The translations under genes and the position numbers were made by a program. A DNA stretch of 64,000 bases from Thiococcus pfennigii (lineage in GTDB: Bacteria; Pseudomonadota; Gammaproteobacteria; Chromatiales; Chromatiaceae): the NCBI RefSeq assembly GCF_016583835.1, contig NZ_NRRW01000003.1:1-64000 (forward strand), given 5' to 3'. Under the pieces are notes generated by a model that did no database searches, was not told where the DNA came from, and saw nothing but the letters and a program-made list of their open reading frames with translations. Position 1 is the first letter of the stretch. Each line of letters opens with the position of its first letter. This document shows, piece after piece, positions 8,701 through 17,092 of the stretch.

Positions 8701-9716
8701 ACCAGCGGATCGATCAGACCGGCCTGTTCCGGGATCGCCAGGTAGAAGGGCACCCCGCCCATCGCGATGCCCTCGGCGCTCGCCGCCCAGTCGGCCTCGT
8801 CACCGCTGCGCCAGCTGATCGCCTGCAACACGGGCACATCGAGCCGCGCGTAATCGGCACCGCGCTCGCCCAGGTACATGACCTGGTAGTTGATCAGCAC
8901 GTCGATCGCCGCCTGGCCGTCGCCCATCACCAGATCCAGATCGCCCGGACTCGGCATGATCGGGTGGTAGAAGACCACGGGCACGGCCCCGGCCTGCTCG
9001 ATGCGCTGCACCAGGTCGTCGATGTAGTCGGTCAGGGCCGAGGCGATCGAGGACTGGTAGATCGCGACCCCGATCCGCGGCCGCGCCTCGGTGCGCTCGG
9101 GGCCGAGCCACGCGAGATACGCATCCAGGTCGGCCAGCACGAGATCTGGATGCCGCGGGTGGTAGATCCCATGCTCGGGGAACACCAACGGTGGCGGCAC
9201 CGCGGTCTCGCCGTCGCCCCAGAGCTGGTGCTTCAGGTACGCGAAGAGGCGCTCGAAATTGGTCACCCCGCCCTGGCGGTAATAGTCGTAGAGGACCGCG
9301 GCCCGCTCGGCGTCGAGCCGGTCGAACTGCGGGCCACGGGCCGCGACCAGCAACCAGGGTATCCCGGCCTCGTCCAACCAGGCCTGCGCCTTCCCGAGGA
9401 TCTGCTGGGCGTCGCTCTCGCGTGGCGCATCGATCAGCACCATCCGAGTGCGGGCCACGACCTCGGGCAAGGGCGCGCCGTCCGTCCGATCCAGATTGTG
9501 CACGGCCAGCCGCAGACCGGCCGCCCGCGCCGCGTCGGCCACCGTGTCGAACTTGCCGGCCAGCACGAAGTCGTTGGTCAAGATCACCAGATCCGGCGAC
9601 CCGCCAACGGCCCGCGGCGCCGTCGGCGGCTTGATCAGGAAGACCAGGATCAAGGCCACGATCGAACCGAGCAGAAGCCACCTGGCCGCCGGCCAAGGGT
9701 TAGCGATACCCGTCAT
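5790..9716 (-). CDS. Membrane-anchored CobN/BchH-family chelatase-like protein (HmuS-like)
   Basis: This 1308-residue protein belongs to the family of the large subunits of cobaltochelatase (CobN) and Mg-chelatase (BchH/ChlH). The diagnostic motif HLGTHGTQEWMPGKE lies around residues 555-570, and homology extends to the C-terminus. Unlike biosynthetic CobN it starts with a hydrophobic anchor (about 12-28), and another hydrophobic stretch ends the protein (WLLMLLAFVTAGGAA). No CobS/CobT or BchI/BchD partner is encoded here. It lies between a TonB receptor and an ExbB-like channel, as HmuS does in Porphyromonas and Bacteroides haem operons. The best inference is a haem-processing (iron-removing) or tetrapyrrole-binding role in uptake. 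A role in cobalt insertion or B12 salvage is the alternative. Confidence 0.8.
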   Translation of the reverse strand: MTGIANPWPAARWLLLGSIVALILVFLIKPPTAPRAVGGSPDLVILTNDFVLAGKFDTVADAARAAGLRLAVHNLDRTDGAPLPEVVARTRMVLIDAPRESDAQQILGKAQAWLDEAGIPWLLVAARGPQFDRLDAERAAVLYDYYRQGGVTNFERLFAYLKHQLWGDGETAVPPPLVFPEHGIYHPRHPDLVLADLDAYLAWLGPERTEARPRIGVAIYQSSIASALTDYIDDLVQRIEQAGAVPVVFYHPIMPSPGDLDLVMGDGQAAIDVLINYQVMYLGERGADYARLDVPVLQAISWRSGDEADWAASAEGIAMGGVPFYLAIPEQAGLIDPLVVAAVEAGRLVAIPEQAQALVDKALRMIRLRDTPNADKRVAVMFYNYPPGEKNLAASFLNVPRSLAALSEGLAEAGYRVEPVDEAQMIADGSALLAPFYRPEALGPLLERGLAERLPLADYEAWFATLPAAVRERIDARWGPAGESPMVIEEAGSASFVIPRIARDHLVILPQPPRGQAGEPAERTLYHDSRVPVNHFYLASYLYVRERFGADALIHLGTHGTQEWMPGKERGLSIHDDPYLVLGDLPVAYPYIVDNIGEATQAKRRGRAVTISHQTPPFAPAGLHQALMPLHDLIHEWELLDQGAVRVQTEQAIIREAEALDLLQDLGWSADEAAADFVAFERALHDYLHELAQSAQPLGLHTLGEAPDPGHRLTTVMQMLGEDLYRLLPIDEPEELFVEDYQRLSESEPYRFLERHLLDGEPAPDERSAELVALARDYYARLAAAEELAGLSTALDGRYLATRYGGDPIRNPESLPTGRNHYGFDPSKLPTEQAYVAGVAALAALVEAHRAEQGRPPEKLAFSLWSVEAMRHLGVLEAQVFHALGVRPIWDRAGRITEIEVIPREALGRPRIDVVVSATGLYRDHFPNLMEQIAKAVARVAELDEPDNPVRANTLALERRLLAEGMGADEARDLALTRVFSNETGTYGTGLDEATLASDTWDDEAKLAELYLARMQYAYGPDTARWGRRPEGLNLYARQLEGVEGAVLSRSSNLYGMLSTDDPFQYLGGLALAVRHLSGRSPSLYISNLRDPNAQDRIDSAARFLATELRARYLHPQWIQAMQAEGYGGTLNIVDTINNFWGWQATAPEIVRDDQWQAFFEVYVEDSLGLDLDEWFETHNPTALAQVVERMLEAVRKDYWEASEATLATLVEVYLDAVERHGYRAASSQVDPYVRELAGGFGLEGLVPPDAEAAVGHPTPVTGQRLEPQDSRAAAAATPEQVVWLLMLLAFVTAGGAARQWRAQRAPA

Positions 9717-9737
9717 GCGATACTCCGAGAAGGATGG

Positions 9738-11729
9738 CTAGTCGAACTGCGCCTGCAGACTGGCGTAGAAGAAGCGGCCCCGTTCCGAGTAGCCGAAGTC
9801 GTCGGACTTCTCCAACGGGTTCTCGTCGGTCAGGTTCTCGACCCCGAGTCCGAACTCGATGCCCCGCGCGAGGTCCTTGCGGACATTGAAGTGGACCAGG
9901 GTGTAGTCGGGCAGGTCGTAGCGGGTCGTGCCGGCGCCGTAGAGCACCTGGGAGCCCGTGTATTCGGCGCGCACTTGGGGTTTGAGCCCCCAAGGTGCCT
10001 GATCCCAGGTCACGCGGATGGCCCCGGTCGCCCGCGGCCGACCGGCCAGGCGGCGCTGATTGGTCTCGTCGCGCGCATCGAGGTAGGTGTAGTCGAGGGC
10101 CAGCTCGACGCCGCGCGGCAGCGTCAGCGCGAGCGAGGACTCGACCCCCTGCGTGCGGGCCCGGTCGATATTGATGTGCTCGAAGACCCGGCCGACCCGG
10201 CTGTCGCAGTTCTCGACGCACAGGTTCGCCAGCAGGTCGTCGATGTCATTGCGAAACAGCGTCAGGGTCGCGGCGATGCGACCGCCGTCGTAGGAGGCCC
10301 CCAGTTCGTAGTTGTCGGAATGCTCGGGCCGCAGATCCGGGTTGCCCCGGAAGCTGTGCGCCCCGGCGAAGCTGTATTCGGGCGACAGCTGTTTCAGCGT
10401 CGGGGCCTTGAAGCCCTGGCCATAGCCGCCGCGCAGCGTCCATTGCGGCCCGAGGTGATAGACCAGATAGGCGCGCGGGCTGGTCTCGGAGCCGAAGAAG
10501 CGCTGATCGTCGTAGCGCATCCCGAGCGTCAGGATCAGGTCGTCGAGTAGGCTCCATTCGTCCTGGACGAAGAGCGCGCGGTTGTCGGCCGTGTCCTCGC
10601 CCCCCGCGAGGGCCGGATGTTCGAGCGTCTCCTCGCGGTACTCGCCGCCGACGGTGACCAGGTGGCGCTCGAGGATCGGGAGCGTGACATGCCCGTCGAT
10701 GATGTCCTCGAGCAGGTTCTGTCGGGTCGTCGGCGGGACCGCCGGATCATCGGTGCGGTTCTTCGCATCGAACCGCGAGCGATAGGCGTTGAGTGCGAGA
10801 CTCGCCGGGCCGACCTCGCCGCGGTAGCTCGCGAAGTACTGGGAACGGTACAGGTCGTAGCTGCTGGTATGGATCGGCGGTCCACCACGGTGGTCGGTCT
10901 CGCGCCAGCGCTCCTCCTCGCCGCCGAGGGCGCCGATCTCGATGCGGTGACCCGGCACGGGCACGAAGGTCAAGGAACCGGTCGCGGCCAGCACGTCCTT
11001 GCCTTCCACCTCCGTCAGGCTCGGATCCGACTTCAACGCCGTATCGTCGACGCGTGCCGACAGGGCCGAGAACTTCAGGCCCAGCCGCTCATCGAGGAGC
11101 GGCCCCGAGACCGATGCGCCGAGCTGGTATTCGTCGCCACCGCGCCCGTGATCGGTCAGACCGCCCAGGACCCGCACGGCCCCCCGCCAGTCCTCGCCGA
11201 CCGGCCGCGTGATGACATTGATGACACCGCCCATCGCATCGGTGCCATAGAGGGCCGACAGCGGACCGCGCACGATCTCGATGCGCTCGACATCGGTCAG
11301 CGGCACCCACGCATAGCCATAGTCCGAGTGACCGATGTACTCGTCGGTCGCCGTGACGCGGCGGCCATCGTTCAGCAACAGGACATGCTTGCTGTCGAGC
11401 CCGCGGATGTTGACGACGCGCCGCCCCGACAGACCCACGCCCGAGACGGTCACTCCGGGCGCCTCGCGCACGGCGTCGAAGACATCCCGCGCCGGCGTCG
11501 CGTCCAGGTCCTCGCGGGTGATGACGGTGACCGAACCCGGCGCGTCGCGCAGGTCGCGCTCGGTCAGGGTCGCCGTCACCACCAGCGACGGCAACTCCGC
11601 CACCGGCTCGGCCGCGGCATCGGCCGCGGCCAGCAGGGCCGCGACCGCGGCGGCGAGCCAGGACAGGGATCGGGGGCGAGCCGAGGAGATCGGCCCGCGA
11701 GGGACAGCGAGATCGGATGATGCAGCCAT
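9738..11729 (-). CDS. TonB-dependent outer-membrane receptor, haem/B12-receptor type
   Basis: This 663-residue protein has a signal peptide (about 1-40), a plug domain (about 45-160, with VRGPLSALYGTDAMGGVINV) and a 22-strand barrel ending in Phe-Asp. It carries FKAP (about 439) and NPDL (about 462) with a His between them (about 456). Haem receptors have FRAP, a conserved His and NPNL in this arrangement, but BtuB has a similar pair, so the motif alone does not settle the ligand. It is the first gene of a four-gene operon and is separated from the CobN-like gene by 21 bases. An AT-rich, Fur-box-like stretch lies about 100 bases upstream; no cobalamin riboswitch is visible. Confidence 0.85.
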   Translation of the reverse strand: MAASSDLAVPRGPISSARPRSLSWLAAAVAALLAAADAAAEPVAELPSLVVTATLTERDLRDAPGSVTVITREDLDATPARDVFDAVREAPGVTVSGVGLSGRRVVNIRGLDSKHVLLLNDGRRVTATDEYIGHSDYGYAWVPLTDVERIEIVRGPLSALYGTDAMGGVINVITRPVGEDWRGAVRVLGGLTDHGRGGDEYQLGASVSGPLLDERLGLKFSALSARVDDTALKSDPSLTEVEGKDVLAATGSLTFVPVPGHRIEIGALGGEEERWRETDHRGGPPIHTSSYDLYRSQYFASYRGEVGPASLALNAYRSRFDAKNRTDDPAVPPTTRQNLLEDIIDGHVTLPILERHLVTVGGEYREETLEHPALAGGEDTADNRALFVQDEWSLLDDLILTLGMRYDDQRFFGSETSPRAYLVYHLGPQWTLRGGYGQGFKAPTLKQLSPEYSFAGAHSFRGNPDLRPEHSDNYELGASYDGGRIAATLTLFRNDIDDLLANLCVENCDSRVGRVFEHINIDRARTQGVESSLALTLPRGVELALDYTYLDARDETNQRRLAGRPRATGAIRVTWDQAPWGLKPQVRAEYTGSQVLYGAGTTRYDLPDYTLVHFNVRKDLARGIEFGLGVENLTDENPLEKSDDFGYSERGRFFYASLQAQFD

Positions 11730-11825
11730 ATCGTCTCCAGAAGGGCTCCCGCCTCGGGCGGGTGGATGCGACGCATGGCTGCTCGGCCCGCATCGCGCGG
11801 GCAGGAGTGGCTGCTAAAAGCGCAT

Positions 11826-11844
11826 GATAATCGATTTTATTTGC
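11826..11844 (-). promoter_or_regulatory. Weak Fur-box-like site upstream of the haem-type receptor
   Basis: The stretch GATAATCGATTTTATTTGC is a sharp AT-rich island in GC-rich DNA. It matches the 19-bp Fur consensus at 11 positions, including a complete GATAAT half. It lies about 100 bases before the receptor start and about 125 bases before the divergent MFS gene, so it could control either. The assignment is by pattern only. Confidence 0.35.
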
Positions 11845-11967
11845 GAGCGCAAAACCCAGCGCCCGATCGCGGCGCTTTGACAGCCCGCACCCCGTGGCCC
11901 GATGCTACCCCTCCCCGCCGCGGCCCAGCGCCCGTCGCGCGATGGCCGGTCCACAAGGAGCCCCAGC

Positions 11968-13266
11968 ATGTCGATGTCGGCCACCGAACAAGCCCGCTTT
12001 TCCAGTCGCCGCTGGGGCGTCTTCTGGCTCCTCGTCGGCTCCTACGTGATGGTCTATTTCCATCGCATGGCCCCCGGGGTCGTGGCCTCGGACCTGATGC
12101 AGACCTTCGCGATCAGCGGCGCCGCCCTCGGCTCGCTGGCCGCGACCTACTACTACATCTATACGGCGATGCAGATTCCGGCCGGGGTGCTGGCCGACAC
12201 GCTGGGGCCGCGGCTCAGTGTCACGGGTGGCGCCTTGGTCGCCGGCGGCGGCTCCATCCTGTTCGGGTTGGCCCCGGACTTCGCGACCGCGAGCTGGGGA
12301 CGGTTCCTCGTCGGCCTCGGCGTCTCGGTGATCTTCGTCGGCCTGATGAAGAGCAATGCGGTCTGGTTCGCCGAGCGCCAGTACGGGCGGATCAGCGGCC
12401 TGACCCTGATGCTCGGCAATCTGGGTTCGATCCTGGCCGCCGGCCCGCTGGCCCTGCTCCTCGCCGGCGTGTCCTGGCGTCAGGTCTTCGTCGGCGCCGG
12501 CATCGTCTCGCTCGTGCTCGCGGCGCTGACCCTGTGGCAGGTGCGCAATCGCCCCGAGGACCTGGGCTTTCCGTCGGTGCGCGAACAGGAGGGCCTGGCG
12601 CCGCACCCGGCGCGCCGCCAACACTGGCTGCGCGACCTGCGGGCCGTGCTGGGGCACCGTGCGGCCTGGCCAGGGTTCTGGGTCAATTTCGGCGTCACCG
12701 GCAGCCTATTCGCGTTCGCCGGGCTCTGGGGGGTGCCGCTGATGCGCGATGTCTTCGATCTGGAGCGGACCTCGGCCTCCCTCTACACGACGATCGCCCT
12801 CGTCGGCTTCGCCATCGCCTCGCTCGCGGCCGGCTGGCTCTCGGATCGGCTCGGGCGGCGCCGGCCGGTCATCATCGGTGCGGCCGCGCTGTCCGGGCTC
12901 GCCTGGCTGGCGCTGATCCTGCTGCCCTGGCAGGTCGGCTGGAGCGGGCTGTCGCTCTACGGGCTCCTCGGCGTCGCCGCCGGGGGCTTCGTCGTCACCT
13001 ACGCCGCCGCCAAGGAGTGCCTGCCGCCGGCGGTGGCCGGCATGGCGATCGCGCTGGTCAATACCGGCCTCTTCCTCGGCGCGGCCGTGATGCAGCCGGC
13101 CTTCGGCTGGGTGCTCGACCTGACCTGGGACGGCACCCTGCGCGAGGGGGTCCGCATCTATGCGATGGACGATTACCGCAACGGCCTCTGGCTCTCGTTC
13201 GCCTTCGCCGTCATCGCGCTGATCGCGGCACTGCGGGTACGCGAGACCCATTGCCGACACCTGTAG
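11968..13266 (+). CDS. Major facilitator superfamily transporter
   Basis: This 432-residue protein has 12 predicted membrane helices in two halves separated by a loop around residues 190-220. The MFS motif A variant after helix 2 is GVLADTLGPRLS, and its counterpart in the second half is GWLSDRLGRRRP. The opening (FHRMAPGVVASDLM) resembles the organic-anion or sugar-phosphate-type MFS members that bacteria annotate as NNP or hexuronate transporters; the substrate is unknown. The start is set at 11968 because AAGGAG stands seven bases upstream, whereas a start 66 bases earlier has no such site and adds a polar tail. It is divergent from the haem-type receptor. Confidence 0.8.
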   Translation: MSMSATEQARFSSRRWGVFWLLVGSYVMVYFHRMAPGVVASDLMQTFAISGAALGSLAATYYYIYTAMQIPAGVLADTLGPRLSVTGGALVAGGGSILFGLAPDFATASWGRFLVGLGVSVIFVGLMKSNAVWFAERQYGRISGLTLMLGNLGSILAAGPLALLLAGVSWRQVFVGAGIVSLVLAALTLWQVRNRPEDLGFPSVREQEGLAPHPARRQHWLRDLRAVLGHRAAWPGFWVNFGVTGSLFAFAGLWGVPLMRDVFDLERTSASLYTTIALVGFAIASLAAGWLSDRLGRRRPVIIGAAALSGLAWLALILLPWQVGWSGLSLYGLLGVAAGGFVVTYAAAKECLPPAVAGMAIALVNTGLFLGAAVMQPAFGWVLDLTWDGTLREGVRIYAMDDYRNGLWLSFAFAVIALIAALRVRETHCRHL

Positions 13267-13576
13267 GGCGACCGGCTTCCAGCCGCCTGCCTCCAGCGCA
13301 GACCGAGATCGGGTGCGGCTGAAGCCGCATCGCAGTGCGCCCAGAAACCCAGGGCCATCGCCTTCCTGCGGCTCAAGCCGCACCCACCGCGAGGCAATCG
13401 ACAGCCGCGTAGGCCTGGTGCGCGATTTTCCGGGAGTGGCCTGGGGTACGCACCGCCTACCCTACGTGGCTTGTCGTCGCCCCTGCGATGGTGAGAGGAT
13501 CGACATCGACGCCGGCGAACGGTCCGCCGTCCTCGCCGGCGGTGTTCAATCTCAGCGCCACCTCGGAAGCCCAACG
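13267..13576. other. Intergenic region before the V-ATPase operon with a REP-like inverted pair
   Basis: No gene is supported here. It holds an imperfect inverted pair, GGGTGCGGCTGAAGCCGCA at 13311-13329 and its near-complement at 13367-13385 (17 of 19 positions pair), separated by 37 bases. Each arm is itself partly palindromic (GCGGCT..AGCCGC), as in REP sequences. The remaining 190 bases should contain the V-ATPase promoter, but I see no convincing -35/-10 pair. Confidence 0.6.
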
Positions 13577-13894
13577 ATGGACACCACCCTCCAGCGGCTG
13601 CTCGACGCCGAGATGCGCGCCGAACGGATCGCCCAGCAGGCGGAGGCCGAGCAGGATCAGATCGTCCAGGCCGCCGTCGCGGAGGCCCGTGCCGAGGAGG
13701 AGCGGCTGACCGCCCGGATCCCGGAGCTGCATCGTGCCCAGCTCGCGAAGGCCCAGGAGCGGGCCGAGCAGACGGTCGCCGAGCTCAAGCGCCGCTACGA
13801 CGAGCGTCACGCGCGACTGCGCGACATGGCCGAGGAGCGCGAGGACGAGGCCCTCGAGGCGGCCTTCCGGGTGATGACGGATCCGCAGCTGTGA
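13577..13894 (+). CDS. V/A-type ATPase peripheral-stalk subunit (G/H-like coiled coil)
   Basis: This 105-residue, highly charged protein is predicted to be one long helix (Glu/Arg/Ala-rich heptads from about 8 to 95). As first gene of the ATPase operon it fits the peripheral-stalk subunit called G or H, which pairs with subunit E to hold the stator. The ATG at 13577 is chosen because the frame upstream lacks coding character. Sequence is too low-complexity for a firmer family call, so position in the operon is the main evidence. Confidence 0.65.
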   Translation: MDTTLQRLLDAEMRAERIAQQAEAEQDQIVQAAVAEARAEEERLTARIPELHRAQLAKAQERAEQTVAELKRRYDERHARLRDMAEEREDEALEAAFRVMTDPQL

Positions 13895-13950
13895 TGCCCC
13901 CCGCTCGCCCCAACGAAGATCGGCCCTGACCGCCGCGCACGAGCCATCCG

Positions 13951-15051
13951 ATGTCGAGCGCCGCCGGCGAGGCCTACGTCAACACCCGCGTCTCGATCAT
14001 GGCGACGCGGCTGCTCGCGCCCGGGCAACTCGAATCGCTCGCCCGCCTGGATCTCGCCGAGCTGGCCGAGCAACTCGCCCTCGGCGACCTCCTCGACGGG
14101 CAGCGCGACGGCCGGCTCGACCGTCGCGCCCAGGGCGACACCCGCGCCAAGAGCCGCGCCGTCGAGCAGGCCCTGATTGCCACCCTGCTCGCCGAGCTGC
14201 GGATCCTGGTGCGCCCGATGCGCCCGGTCGAGCGCGCCCTGGTGCGCGCCTGGGGACGCAAGTACGCCCTCTTCAACCTCAAGGCCCTGCTGCGCGGCCG
14301 GCTCTACGACCTCGACCAATCCGATATCGAGAATCACCTCTACGACCTGCCGCCGGAGCTCGGCCTCGGCGAGCCCTCCCTACTGCGGGCCGAGACCGTC
14401 CTGGAACTGCTGCGCGCCCTCGAGGGCAGCCCCTACGCGCTGATCGCCCGCCAGGCCCGCGAGATCTACGAGCAGCGGCACGAGCCCTCGGCGTTGGAGG
14501 CGGCGATCGACCAGCTCTACTACGAACGCCTGGCCCGTCAGGTGCTCCAGTTCCACGACGAGGACCTGCGCCCGCTCCAGGTCCTCGTCGGCGCCCTCCT
14601 CGACCGGGTCGGCCTGCTCTGGCTGCTGCGTTCGCGCTTCGTCTTCGGGCTCTCGCCGTCGGAGACCTTCTTCCGCCTGGTGCCGTCGTTCCGCGTCATG
14701 CAACGCGAGCGGCTGATCGCGCTCGTCGACCTGGAGTCGCGCGAGCGGGTCCTCGAGGCCCTGCCCGAGCCGTTCGCCGCGCTGCTCGCCGACAGCCGCG
14801 ACCTGGTCGACATCCAGCGCCGCCTCGCCGCCCACTTCATCGACGAGACCCGCCGGGTGCTGCGCCTGAGCCGCTCCGGCGTGGCCCGCACGCTGGCCTA
14901 CCTGATGCTTCGCGAGCTCGACCTGATGCGCCTGTTCGCCCTGATCCAGGGCCGCCTCCTCGGTCTGCCGGAGGACCTGATCGGGCAGGCCGCCGAACTC
15001 GCCGAGCCGGACGAGCGCGAACCGCTGCGACACATGGAGGCCGCGCCATGA
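13951..15051 (+). CDS. atpC: V/A-type ATPase subunit C (d/AC39-like)
   Basis: This 366-residue soluble all-helical protein belongs to the AC39/subunit C family that caps the membrane rotor ring and links it to the central stalk. Recognisable features are the N-terminal AYVNTRVSIMATRLL segment and the three repeated helical bundles with YDLP and LVDLESRERVLEALP elements. The start ATG is at 13951, 56 bases after the stalk gene. The symbol follows A/V-ATPase nomenclature and is not the F-type epsilon subunit. Confidence 0.8.
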   Translation: MSSAAGEAYVNTRVSIMATRLLAPGQLESLARLDLAELAEQLALGDLLDGQRDGRLDRRAQGDTRAKSRAVEQALIATLLAELRILVRPMRPVERALVRAWGRKYALFNLKALLRGRLYDLDQSDIENHLYDLPPELGLGEPSLLRAETVLELLRALEGSPYALIARQAREIYEQRHEPSALEAAIDQLYYERLARQVLQFHDEDLRPLQVLVGALLDRVGLLWLLRSRFVFGLSPSETFFRLVPSFRVMQRERLIALVDLESRERVLEALPEPFAALLADSRDLVDIQRRLAAHFIDETRRVLRLSRSGVARTLAYLMLRELDLMRLFALIQGRLLGLPEDLIGQAAELAEPDEREPLRHMEAAP

Positions 15052-15073
15052 CAGGCGACGGAGGCGACGCGCC

Positions 15074-17044
15074 ATGCTGACCCCGACCGCGATGCGCCAT
15101 GTGCGGCTGCTGGCCCTGACCGATGACCTGCCGCGGGCCGCCCTGGCGCTGGCCGAGACCGAGAGCTTCCATCCCGACGCCCGGGCGCCGACCGAGGCCC
15201 AGCTCGCCGGCCAGCCCGGTCGCGACTACCGCACGATCTACCAGCAGGCCCATGCCCGGCTGGCCAAGATCGGTAAGCCGATCCGGCTCCGCGCCGATCC
15301 GGCGATCGCCGAGGTCCGGGTCGTCGAGGCCGGCGAGCTGGCCGAGGTCAACGACTGGCTCGGGCGGATCTGGCATGAGGCCTCGCGCTACGAGGAGGAG
15401 CTGCGCCGGCTCGAGGCCGAGGAGCGCCTCGTCGTCGAGCAACAGGCGGCGCTGGAGAACTTCGCCGAGCTCGAGGTGGACCTCGGCCGGCTGCACAGCA
15501 AGACCCGGTTCCTGGACTTCTACATCGGCATGGTCCCGCGCGAGAACCTCAGCCGGCTCGCCGACGCGGTCGCCCTCGCCGAACACCTACTCTACCCGTA
15601 CATGATCCGCGGCGAGCGGGCCCATGTCGTGATCGTCGGCCCATGCGGCGAGCGCGAGGCGCAGCTCGGCTCGGTACTCGCCTCGGCAGGCTTTCAGGCC
15701 CTGCCGATCCCGGCGGGCCTCGACAGTGCGCCCGACGAGATGGGCCCGATCCTCGCCGAACGGCGCCGGGGCATCGTCGCCGAGCGGGCGGCGCTGCACG
15801 AGCGCCTCGACGACTGGGCGGCGAGCCTGCGCGAGCGGCTCGACGCGGCGGCCCAGACCCTCGCCCTAGCCGAGCCCTTCGTCGCCCTCGACCCGGCGCT
15901 GCGCAGCGCCGGCCCACTGGCCCATCTGGCCGGCTGGGTACCGGCACGCGCCCTCGCCGACCTCGAGGCGCGCCTCGGCGAGACACTGACCGGGCCCTTC
16001 GCCATCGAGGACCGCGCCCCGCGCCCGGACGAGCGCCCGCTGGTGCCCACCGTGGCGCCGCGCAGCCGCCTGCTCCAGCCGTTCCGGCTCCTCGTCAAGC
16101 AATACGGGATCCCGCAGTACGGCGAAGTCGACCCGACCCCGCTCTTCGCCGTGACCTTCCTGCTGATGTTCGGCACCATGTTCGGCGACGTCGGCCAGGG
16201 CGCGGTCATCGCCGTGCTGGCCTGGCTGCTGCGCCGGCGGCTCGGGCGGTTGGCCCTGTTCGGCGTCCTCGCCGGCCTCTCCTCGATCGCCTTCGGCTTC
16301 CTGTTCGGCAGCGTCTTCGGCGACGAGCATCTGCTGCCGGCGCTCTGGATGTCGCCGCTGCACGACCCGATCCTGATGCTCCAGCTGGCCCTCGGCTGGG
16401 GCGTGGGCTTCCTCGTCCTCGCCTGCCTGCTGGCCATCTACAACCGCCTGGCCGTCGGCAACGTCCGCGACGCGCTGCTCGGCCCACACGGGCTGGTCAA
16501 CCTGGTCTTCTACCTGGCGCTGGTCTGGGGCGGGCTCGGCCTGGCCCGCGACGGGACCTTCGGCTGGCTCCCGGGCGCGCTGGTCGCGGCGAGCCTCGCG
16601 GCGCTCGCGGTCCACAGATGGAGACACCTGGAGGCGCCGCTCGGGGAGCGGATCCTGGTCGTCTCCATCGAGACCCTGGAGACCGTGATCGGCTATGTCT
16701 CGAACACGCTGTCGTTCCTGCGCGTCGCGGCCTTCAGCCTGAACCACGTGGCGCTGTCGATCGCGATCTTCACGCTGGCCGACATGATGGGCCAGGTCGG
16801 CCACCTGGTGACGCTGGTCCTCGGCAACGTCTTCGTCATCGTCCTGGAGGGCGGCATCGTGATGATCCAGGTGATGCGGCTGCAATACTACGAGGGCTTC
16901 TCCCGCTATTTCTCGGGCAACGGGTTGGAGTTCGCGCCGCTGCGGCTGCGCCGTGCCCCGGCCCGCACCCCGGTCCGCACTCAGATCGGCAGCGGGACCG
17001 GTCAGCAACGCCGGGGGACACGCACGGCGGTGCCGCCGCGCTGA
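15074..17044 (+). CDS. atpI: V/A-type ATPase subunit I (membrane stator, a-like)
   Basis: This 656-residue protein has a cytoplasmic N-terminal half (about 1-340, with coiled-coil hairpins around 85-140 and 210-270) and a C-terminal half with about seven or eight membrane helices. It forms the proton half-channels against the K-ring and anchors the peripheral stalks. The helix NTLSFLRVAAFSLNHVALS carries the Arg expected to face the rotor carboxylate. TPLFAVTFLLMFGTMFGDVGQGAV is the first, well-conserved membrane region. The symbol follows A/V-ATPase usage. Confidence 0.85.
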   Translation: MLTPTAMRHVRLLALTDDLPRAALALAETESFHPDARAPTEAQLAGQPGRDYRTIYQQAHARLAKIGKPIRLRADPAIAEVRVVEAGELAEVNDWLGRIWHEASRYEEELRRLEAEERLVVEQQAALENFAELEVDLGRLHSKTRFLDFYIGMVPRENLSRLADAVALAEHLLYPYMIRGERAHVVIVGPCGEREAQLGSVLASAGFQALPIPAGLDSAPDEMGPILAERRRGIVAERAALHERLDDWAASLRERLDAAAQTLALAEPFVALDPALRSAGPLAHLAGWVPARALADLEARLGETLTGPFAIEDRAPRPDERPLVPTVAPRSRLLQPFRLLVKQYGIPQYGEVDPTPLFAVTFLLMFGTMFGDVGQGAVIAVLAWLLRRRLGRLALFGVLAGLSSIAFGFLFGSVFGDEHLLPALWMSPLHDPILMLQLALGWGVGFLVLACLLAIYNRLAVGNVRDALLGPHGLVNLVFYLALVWGGLGLARDGTFGWLPGALVAASLAALAVHRWRHLEAPLGERILVVSIETLETVIGYVSNTLSFLRVAAFSLNHVALSIAIFTLADMMGQVGHLVTLVLGNVFVIVLEGGIVMIQVMRLQYYEGFSRYFSGNGLEFAPLRLRRAPARTPVRTQIGSGTGQQRRGTRTAVPPR

Positions 17045-17092
17045 GCGGACCCGGTCCGATCCACCACCCATTTCGCCACACAGGAGCGCATC

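Noticed and set aside
6942-10550. A 1202-codon open frame on the plus strand opposite the CobN-like and receptor genes
   Set aside because: It is antisense to two well-supported genes, its translation is Gln/Arg/Asp-rich without any family motif, and long mirror frames are expected in GC-rich DNA.
11730-11900. Possible cobalamin riboswitch upstream of the receptor/CobN-like operon
   Set aside because: A GCCACTC string is present but the B12-box and the usual paired elements are not, and only about 100 bases separate the AT-rich site from the start codon.
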